A stretch of 13,818 nt of DNA, taken from the NCBI GenBank assembly GCA_902459845.2, contig CABPSV020000519.1, positions 559 through 14,376 of the forward strand. The letters run 5' to 3'. Numbering within the stretch: position 1 is the stretch's first letter; every line of letters starts with the position of its first letter. The DNA is from Hepatocystis sp. ex Piliocolobus tephrosceles. Taxonomy: Eukaryota > Apicomplexa > Aconoidasida > Haemosporida > Plasmodiidae. The position numbers and the translations under genes were made by a program. The notes beneath the pieces are model-generated. The model saw only the letters and a list, made by a program, of their open reading frames with translations, was not told the origin of the DNA and ran no database searches. Shown in pieces: positions 8,233 through 13,818 of the stretch.

Positions 8233-9618
8233 ATGTATTTGGGAATATTATCACACGAACTAGATAACAATTTTGACGTTGAAAATGACTCAAAGTTTGG
8301 GGGGGATCCCATATGGTTATGTGCAGAAGAACCCAAAGGTTTAAATTTAAAATGTTCATCATGTGGAAAGGGTTTAACATTTTTATTTCAGTTATCCACA
8401 TCATATGATAAATACATAAGAGTACTATACATTTTTTGCTGCATGAAAAACATTAAATGTAATATGAATAAAAAAAATTGGGTGTGTGTTAAAGGGAAAA
8501 AAGAAATAGTTGACATTGTTGAAAGTGTCAACAACAATAATGTTGAAATACTAAAACCATTAAATAACTCGGATGTTCCCGAGGTCAACCAAAATAATAA
8601 TATTCACATAAATAGTAATAATAAATCCATATTTCACACAAATGATTGTGAAGAAAAAAAACAGCATGTATTTAATTTGTTACATGATAAAAACATTAAG
8701 AGGGAAGAAATTGCTATACAAAGTACCAATTCTAAAGAAGAGAAATTAATTGATTGGAATTCTTTATTTTCAAACAATACTAAAAAAGTAAAAGAAAATG
8801 GTTCTCTGTTTAGTAATTCTATAAGTGAAAAATTATTAAGTACAAATATAGCACAAACTGAATGTTATCAACATATACCAGTTAGTAACGCAAATATAAA
8901 TAATAATATATATAGTAAGTTAATAACACAAAATAATACATCTCATGTGAAAGAAAACGGACCTAATGGATATGATAAGCTAATTAAATTTAATAAACCA
9001 AATAAAAGTCATAATAAAAATGTACTAGTCACTGAAAAGAATAATAAGAAACTACCAAGTTATTATATATGTTTAATAGAAGATGATGAAGATTGTGGAA
9101 AAGATTATTTATATGAACATGCTAAAAAGATGTATAAAAAATATGAACAAAGTAAACAAAATGAACAAAGTGAGAGTAAATTAGAAGGGGAAGAATACAT
9201 AAATACAAAGAAAAATGACAATAGCATAAGCAATAGTATTTATGATGAAGAAGAATGCTTTGAAAATGATTTTAATGGCTGTGTAAAACTTTTTTCTTAC
9301 TTAAGCAAAAATTATAATCAAATATTAAGATATTCATATAAAGGGAAATTTTTATATATGTATAAAGCAACAAAGAATTCCTTAAAAAAAAATATGATTT
9401 GCACACAATGCAAAAATAAATTAGTATTTGAAGTGCAATTTTTTTCTACATTCGTTTATCAAATAGAACAAAAAGTAAAAGCAGAAAAAAATTCTTTTCT
9501 AAAAAATATGTTAAATAATTTTAATGTAGGAAATGTTATTATATTCACTTGTGAACAGGATTGTGTTGTTATTGATGATATGTATTCATATGAGCATATT
9601 GAGCTAGAAATTTTTTAA
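8233..9618 (+). CDS. PDCD2: PDCD2/TSR4-family ribosome biogenesis protein
   Basis: This is an intron-less 461-residue protein. The N-terminus matches the family start: MYLGILS, then KFGGDPIWL (21-29), a zinc-type CSSC pair at C41/C44 followed by LTFLFQL, then LYIFCC (65-70) and C76 with NWVCVKG. Residues about 95-355 are an Asn/Lys/Glu-rich linker, much longer than in animal or yeast relatives. The C-terminal PDCD2_C domain spans about 360-461: QILRYSYKGKFLYM, a C390-x2-C393 pair, FEVQFF, and FTCEQDC with C440 and C444. I see no MYND finger in the linker, so the protein resembles PDCD2L and yeast Tsr4 more than full-length PDCD2. In yeast and human cells this family acts as a dedicated chaperone for ribosomal protein uS5 (RPS2) in 40S assembly; that role here is inferred from family. 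The start is fixed by a stop in the repeat upstream. The gene converges with TOP1. Confidence 0.88.
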   Translation: MYLGILSHELDNNFDVENDSKFGGDPIWLCAEEPKGLNLKCSSCGKGLTFLFQLSTSYDKYIRVLYIFCCMKNIKCNMNKKNWVCVKGKKEIVDIVESVNNNNVEILKPLNNSDVPEVNQNNNIHINSNNKSIFHTNDCEEKKQHVFNLLHDKNIKREEIAIQSTNSKEEKLIDWNSLFSNNTKKVKENGSLFSNSISEKLLSTNIAQTECYQHIPVSNANINNNIYSKLITQNNTSHVKENGPNGYDKLIKFNKPNKSHNKNVLVTEKNNKKLPSYYICLIEDDEDCGKDYLYEHAKKMYKKYEQSKQNEQSESKLEGEEYINTKKNDNSISNSIYDEEECFENDFNGCVKLFSYLSKNYNQILRYSYKGKFLYMYKATKNSLKKNMICTQCKNKLVFEVQFFSTFVYQIEQKVKAEKNSFLKNMLNNFNVGNVIIFTCEQDCVVIDDMYSYEHIELEIF

Positions 9619-9706
9619 ACTTAGCAAGTGAAATTATTTTTTTTTTTTTTTTTTTCTTTTTTTTTTGAGGTGGGAGGCTTTTTAAACTATACTTTTTTTT
9701 TAAATT

Positions 9707-9772
9707 AAACATATTATTTTGTAAAAACATATTTTGTATAAACATTTTATTTTGTATAAACATATTATTTTG

Positions 9773-9774
<2 letters not shown>
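9707..9774. repeat. About four copies of an imperfect 16-18 bp tandem repeat
   Basis: The unit AAACATATTATTTTGTAT recurs with small deletions and substitutions (AAACATATTTTGTAT, AAACATTTTATTTTGTAT, then AAACATATTATTTTGTAT). It lies about 90 bases past the PDCD2-like stop, so probably in the 3' UTR. Confidence 0.85.

Positions 9775-9778
<4 letters not shown>

Positions 9779-9809
<31 letters not shown>
9779..9809. repeat. (TA)15 microsatellite
   Basis: An uninterrupted TA run immediately after the 18-base tandem repeat. Confidence 0.92.
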
Positions 9810-9813
<4 letters not shown>

Positions 9814-10017
9814 AACATATCTCATTTTTAATTTTAATTGCTTTATTATTTTATTTTTTTAATTTCTTTTTGTAATTTTAAATTAATTTTTTTTTTTTGA
9901 GATATAATGCCAAGTTTAATTATAAACAAATGTATATGTACATGCAAATTAACACGCATATGCATATATGCTTACACATAAGGAAAACTTTAAAAAAAAA
10001 TAAATTTATGCAAAAAG

Positions 10018-10045
<28 letters not shown>
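10018..10045. repeat. A28 homopolymer
   Basis: A long A run about 250 bases beyond the TOP1 stop codon; in TOP1 sense it reads as T28. Confidence 0.92.
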
Positions 10046-10048
<3 letters not shown>

Positions 10049-10295
10049 TATGATTAAAATATAATGCCAAATGTTACAAAATATGAGATAGAGAAAAGAT
10101 CTTAAATTAGGTACATATAAATATATATGTAGCTGCGTCTATAAAATTAACACCATTTTGAATTATAATTGCTGTAATGGAATGAAATTGTATACATAAC
10201 GTTCAAACACATTTAGCACATTTTTTTTTTTTTTTTTTTTCCAAATTACATTACTGTTTTAGAAGATATAAAAAGTTTTAGCAAAATATAGCTTT

Positions 10296-13200
10296 TTAGA
10301 AACAGAAATTTTTGGTAACAAACATTGCCCATGGGAATTTAAGTCTTAAACTTCTATTAAATATTTTTTCTATTGGTATTTCGAATTTTTTACAAAAGGC
10401 AACTGTTATTCTAGGATCCATGTAATTTATTTTAGATGTTCCTAAAGCAATTGTTTTATTATCATCTCTTACTTTCATTTGTCTTTCTAATTGATCTACT
10501 TTTTTCACAGCTGCAATTAATTTTTTTTTACACGATTCTTGTTTTGTATTTTCTTTTATTTTATTTGGTCTTAAAGACCCATCTAACATAGTAACTTTCG
10601 AAGTAAAGGAAAATGTTGTATCATTTTGATTTTTTGCCTTTTTTTTTAAATATTTTAAATACGTTTTATATTCTTTTATATCTTCTTTGTATATTTCTAT
10701 TTGTTTTTTTATTTTAGACATTGTTGTATCATGTTGTTTTGGAACACTTCTTTGGTGATTACATAAAATAGCAACTTCTCTGTTAGCATTATTAAAAAAA
10801 TTAATAAGATCATTAACATTTGAAACGTCTACTTCTATGGGTGAGTTTTTATCATCTGTATTGCTACTATTTATTACATTATTATAATCACAATTGGATA
10901 AAAGAATTTTATCATTTTTTTCCAGTTTGTACTTATTTTTACTGTTTTGTTTATTTATTATTGATTCCGTTTGTTTATTTATTATTGATTCCGTTTGTTT
11001 ATTTATTATTGATTCCGTTTGTTCATTTATTATTGATTCCGTTTGTTTATTTATTATTGATTCCGTTTGTTTATTTATTATTGATTCCGTTTGTTCATTT
11101 ATTATTGGTTCCGTTTGTTTATTTATTATTGGTTCCGTTTGTTTATTTATTATTGGTTCCGTTTGTTTATTTATTATTGGTTCCGTTTGTTCATTTATGA
11201 TCAGTTCCTTTTGTTCATTTATGATCGGTTCGTTGGAATCATCACTTGTACTTAATAAACTTGATAAAGAACCTTTTTTTTCTATTTTGTCTCCTTTCTT
11301 ATTTTTTTTATTTGTATTAATGCTAGAAATTAATGAATCATATGATGTCTTCGTTCCATTAATTTCTTTTATTCTTTTTAATTGTTGGTCTAGAGTAATT
11401 GAAGCATTATATGTACGAAAAACTTTTGCTGTTAGTTTTGGCATAATTTCTTTTAAATATTCATTTAATTTGAAACAATTTATTTGATCAAACACTCCTT
11501 CGTCTTTACTTTTATTTTTACAAAATATTATCATATTAATATATGCTTGTTTATTAATTTTTACTGTATTAAAATATCGAATACTATCTTTTCCTAAAAA
11601 ATCTAACGTTATATAACAGTCATCTTCACTAATATCATTCAAGTTATCAGGTAATGTTTTTTTAATGACCTTTTTTTTATCATCTTTATTTTTATTACCA
11701 CTGATATTATCACTATTATTATTTTTTTTACTGTTGTTTTTGTTATTATTGTCATCACTATTATTAGATTGAACATTTTTATTTTTAGCAATTTTTTTAA
11801 CAGGTTCTATTACTACTACATCATGAACAAAACTAACATGCTCAACTCGTAAACTACAACAACCGACTGTATCTGCTTCTTCATCGGTATCTTTTTCTCC
11901 TCCAACTCTTAATGCTAAAAAATCTATTAAATAAACAGCTGTTCCTAATTGTTTATTAACTAAATTTTTACTCTTCATTTTATTGCAATAATCTTCTCTA
12001 ATTTTATGAACATATAATTTTAACTTCCTAGCAGTTTCATATTTTAAAAAATCTTTATATCCTTTAAATTTCGATTGAGCTGATAAAAAAGTATATTTTA
12101 TTTGATCATTAATACTATCTTTGTAATAACATAACCATGTTACCTTATTGTCATGATATATATCTCCCCAATTATGCCCACACATGTCATCAGAAAGTCG
12201 AGGTACTGGAGCATATTTACTTATATTAATTACAACATCTTCAGGAAAAATTCTTTTTTTTAATAATCCTTGTTTAGGATGTTCTCCTCTTCCTCTAAAT
12301 AATCCAGGAGGTTCTGCTTTATTACTTGTAATTTTTTCACGAATCCAATCAACTAGTGCATAAGTATATGGTAATTCTTTTTCTGTTTTTATTTTTTTAT
12401 CTTCTTCTTTTTCTTCTTTTGTTTTTTTTAATTTCTCTTCCCTTAAATTAACTAAATGATCTTTAATTGGCATAAAATCAATAAATTTAAAATTAGATAT
12501 ATCTCCTTTTTTTACTTTATTTTCATTTTCTATTCTTATAATATTTTCTTTCTCTAAACTATTTATAAATGTTTTAAAAAAATTTACTATAAACTTTTCT
12601 TTTGTACAACATTCACTACCTATAACACTACACCAATAGGTTGCCAATTCTTCAGCCTTTGCATTTAATTCTATTTTATTATTTTTATAAACAATAGGAA
12701 TATTATGTTGTACATATGGGGGTGCAAATATCATACCTCTATGTTCTAAATATGTCCATTGTGTATCTCCTTGATCATCTATTTTTTCCCACCATCTATT
12801 TATTGGTTCAAAATTCTCTTCAGATTTTTTCATCAATTTTTTAGGTTTCTTATTTGCTTCTTGTTTAATTTCTTTTTTCGTTACCCTTCTCGTTACTTTT
12901 TTCGTTACTCTTTTCGTTACTTTTTTGGAATTTTTTTTGCTACCCCTTTCGATTTCTTTTCCTGTTTCTCGTTTAATTTTTTTCTTACCTTCCTTTTTAG
13001 CTTCACTGTTAGTATCATTTTTAACCTCATTTTTAACCTCATTTTTAACCTTATTTTTAACCTCATTTTTAACCTCATTTTTAACCTCATTTTTAATTTT
13101 ATTTATTTTCTTTTCTCCCTCTTTACCTTCGTTACATTTTCCGTGATTATTTTCTGTTGTCTTTTGTTCATCTTCTTTCCTTGCCTTTTTTATTTTGTTT

Positions 13201-13550
13201 TGTTCATATCCATTGTTACTAGCAACAAATTTGGAATTTTTATTAAATTCTATACTTGTATTTGATATAATACATCTTTTTTTATTATTACTTTTGTGTT
13301 CATTTAAATATTGATTATTCTTAATTATATAATTTTCAACTTTACTACTTTGAATTAACAACTCATGGTCTCCATTTATATCTTCTTTTTTTTCCATTAA
13401 ACAAATACCATGATTAAATGTTTCATTTTTATCATCATTTTTTTTGTTATTTAATTTCATATAAGGTGTTTTTTTCTTAATGTTGTCAATTAGTATATCA
13501 TCATCTGAAGTGCTACATTCACTCTTGTTGCTATTTTCTTTTACTTCCAT
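10296..13550 (-). CDS. TOP1: DNA topoisomerase I (type IB)
   Basis: This is an intron-less 1084-residue protein. Residues 1-245 are a charged, lysine-rich N-terminal region typical of nuclear Top1, containing short tandem repeats. The core begins near 250 (NRWWEKI, FAPPYV). It continues through EPPGLFRGRGEHPKQG (413-428), HDNKVTWL (466-473), YETARKLK (504-511) and TVGCCSLRVEH (561-571). The catalytic pentad aligned to human Top1 is complete: R548 (LALRVG), K654 (FLGKDSIRY), R712 (FRTYNAS), H932 (LCNHQR) and nucleophile Y1043 (SKINYMDPR). The linker coiled coil is about 938-1030. The enzyme nicks one strand through a 3'-phosphotyrosine bond and relaxes supercoils during replication and transcription. 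It is much longer than the 765-residue human enzyme because of inserts at about 588-632 (Asn/Lys-rich) and 735-920 (8-residue repeats). The residues that contact camptothecin in the human enzyme appear conserved (R421, D655, N1042). The start follows a repeat full of stops. Confidence 0.97.
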   Translation of the reverse strand: MEVKENSNKSECSTSDDDILIDNIKKKTPYMKLNNKKNDDKNETFNHGICLMEKKEDINGDHELLIQSSKVENYIIKNNQYLNEHKSNNKKRCIISNTSIEFNKNSKFVASNNGYEQNKIKKARKEDEQKTTENNHGKCNEGKEGEKKINKIKNEVKNEVKNEVKNKVKNEVKNEVKNDTNSEAKKEGKKKIKRETGKEIERGSKKNSKKVTKRVTKKVTRRVTKKEIKQEANKKPKKLMKKSEENFEPINRWWEKIDDQGDTQWTYLEHRGMIFAPPYVQHNIPIVYKNNKIELNAKAEELATYWCSVIGSECCTKEKFIVNFFKTFINSLEKENIIRIENENKVKKGDISNFKFIDFMPIKDHLVNLREEKLKKTKEEKEEDKKIKTEKELPYTYALVDWIREKITSNKAEPPGLFRGRGEHPKQGLLKKRIFPEDVVINISKYAPVPRLSDDMCGHNWGDIYHDNKVTWLCYYKDSINDQIKYTFLSAQSKFKGYKDFLKYETARKLKLYVHKIREDYCNKMKSKNLVNKQLGTAVYLIDFLALRVGGEKDTDEEADTVGCCSLRVEHVSFVHDVVVIEPVKKIAKNKNVQSNNSDDNNNKNNSKKNNNSDNISGNKNKDDKKKVIKKTLPDNLNDISEDDCYITLDFLGKDSIRYFNTVKINKQAYINMIIFCKNKSKDEGVFDQINCFKLNEYLKEIMPKLTAKVFRTYNASITLDQQLKRIKEINGTKTSYDSLISSINTNKKNKKGDKIEKKGSLSSLLSTSDDSNEPIINEQKELIINEQTEPIINKQTEPIINKQTEPIINKQTEPIINEQTESIINKQTESIINKQTESIINEQTESIINKQTESIINKQTESIINKQNSKNKYKLEKNDKILLSNCDYNNVINSSNTDDKNSPIEVDVSNVNDLINFFNNANREVAILCNHQRSVPKQHDTTMSKIKKQIEIYKEDIKEYKTYLKYLKKKAKNQNDTTFSFTSKVTMLDGSLRPNKIKENTKQESCKKKLIAAVKKVDQLERQMKVRDDNKTIALGTSKINYMDPRITVAFCKKFEIPIEKIFNRSLRLKFPWAMFVTKNFCF
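10944..11231 (-). repeat. Twelve copies of a 24-bp repeat inside TOP1, encoding EPIINKQT/ESIINKQT
   Basis: Residues 774-869 are twelve 8-residue units. The first six are mostly EPIIN(K/E)QT (the second has ELIINEQT), and the last six are ESIIN(K/E)QT, so the P/S difference splits the array into two blocks. DNA units are nearly identical, differing mainly at the CCA/TCA codon and the K/E codon, which points to recent expansion. The array sits between catalytic R712 and H932. Confidence 0.97.
12879..12926 (-). repeat. Four 12-bp units encoding (K/R)(K/R)VT in TOP1
   Basis: Residues 209-224 read KKVT KRVT KKVT RRVT. They give a strongly basic patch in the N-terminal domain, plausibly contributing to nuclear import or DNA contact. 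Confidence 0.9.
13023..13094 (-). repeat. Six 12-bp units encoding KN(E/K)V in TOP1
   Basis: Residues 153-176 are six copies of KNEV, one with K in place of E. This is a low-complexity repeat in the disordered N-terminal region. Confidence 0.92.
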
Positions 13551-13555
13551 CTTTT

Positions 13556-13818
13556 ATCTTATTTTTACTTATTTTTATCTTATTTTTACTTATTTTTATC
13601 TTATGTTTATCTTATTTTTACTTATTTTTATCTTATGTTTACTTATTTTTACTTATTTTTACTTATTTTTATCTTATGTTTACTTATTTTTACTTATTTT
13701 TACTTATTTTTATCTTACTTTTATCTTATTTTTACTTATTTTTACTTATTTTTATCTTATTTTTACTTATTTTTACTTATTTTTACTTATTTTTATCTTA
13801 TTTTTATCTTATTTTTAT
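13556..13818. repeat. Interspersed 10/11-bp minisatellite upstream of TOP1, running off the window
   Basis: About 25 units alternate irregularly between TTTTTACTTA (10 bp) and TTTTTATCTTA (11 bp), with variants beginning TGTTT or CTTTT. In TOP1 sense they read TAAGTAAAAA and TAAGATAAAAA. The array begins within a few bases of the TOP1 ATG (13550) and continues past 13818, so it occupies the entire visible 5' UTR and promoter-proximal region. Confidence 0.95.

Larger units (their letters stand above)
9619..10295. other. Convergent intergenic region between the PDCD2-like gene and TOP1
   Basis: 677 bases without a supported gene, presumably the two 3' UTRs. It holds poly-T runs near 9637-9666 interrupted by C, a small G-rich patch (GAGGTGGGAGGC, about 9667-9678), the 18-base tandem repeat at 9707-9774, a (TA)n run, an A28 tract at 10018-10045 and a T run at 10220-10240. 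No hairpin as strong as the one at 4276 was noticed. Confidence 0.75.

Noticed and set aside
10820..11487. Plus-strand ORFs with repeated FVYLLLIP or VCLFIIDS motifs, resembling a membrane repeat protein
   Set aside because: They are antisense to the TOP1 24-bp repeat array, which has a verified catalytic protein frame on the minus strand.
12759..13265. Plus-strand ORF with FNLIFNLIFNLI repeats, resembling transmembrane segments
   Set aside because: Antisense shadow of the KNEV-encoding repeat in TOP1.
13556..13818. CRISPR-like or telomeric array
   Set aside because: Units are contiguous 10/11-mers without unique spacers, in a eukaryotic genome, and do not match the Plasmodium telomere repeat.

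Overview
The window looks like nuclear DNA from a malaria parasite (Plasmodium or a close haemosporidian). Base composition is extremely AT-rich. Gaps between genes are packed with poly-A, poly-T and (TA)n runs. Introns are short and AT-rich with GT..AG ends, and proteins carry Asn/Lys-rich low-complexity inserts. The proteins are eukaryotic housekeeping families. From memory, P. falciparum chromosome 5 has a WD40-cyclophilin and topoisomerase I near each other with the same alternating strand order; I could not check this, and I cannot name the species.

Layout. 1-1184: AT-rich flank with no gene I can support. 1185-3404 (+): intron-less PPWD1-type spliceosomal cyclophilin (N-terminal WD40-like repeats, C-terminal peptidyl-prolyl isomerase). 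3405-4691: convergent intergenic DNA with hairpins, a G-rich patch, an A44 tract and a T48 tract. 4692-5769 (-): a three-exon gene that I reassembled from splice signals; its 246-residue product combines an RIIa/DPY-30-like dimerisation segment with a SAM-like domain. 5770-8232: 2.5 kb divergent intergenic region with a T52 tract and a few higher-GC islands flanked by good splice signals, which may belong to an unannotated minus-strand spliced gene. 8233-9618 (+): PDCD2/TSR4-family protein, implicated in 40S ribosome biogenesis. 9619-10295: convergent intergenic DNA. 10296-13550 (-): DNA topoisomerase IB with the complete catalytic pentad but large lineage-specific inserts. 13551-13818: 10/11-bp minisatellite directly upstream of the topoisomerase start.

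The four genes alternate in strand (+,-,+,-), giving two convergent pairs and one divergent pair. There is no operon logic. Their roles (splicing, probable axoneme or signalling scaffold, ribosome assembly, DNA relaxation) are independent. Three of the four start codons lie immediately or closely behind a tandem repeat: (TA)n, (TAG)n and the 10/11-mer.

I found no tRNA, rRNA, mobile element, CRISPR array or viral sequence. No clearly new system is visible. The items most worth following up are the RIIa-SAM protein, the possible unannotated exons at 6.5-7.6 kb, and the repeat-driven expansion between two catalytic residues of topoisomerase I.
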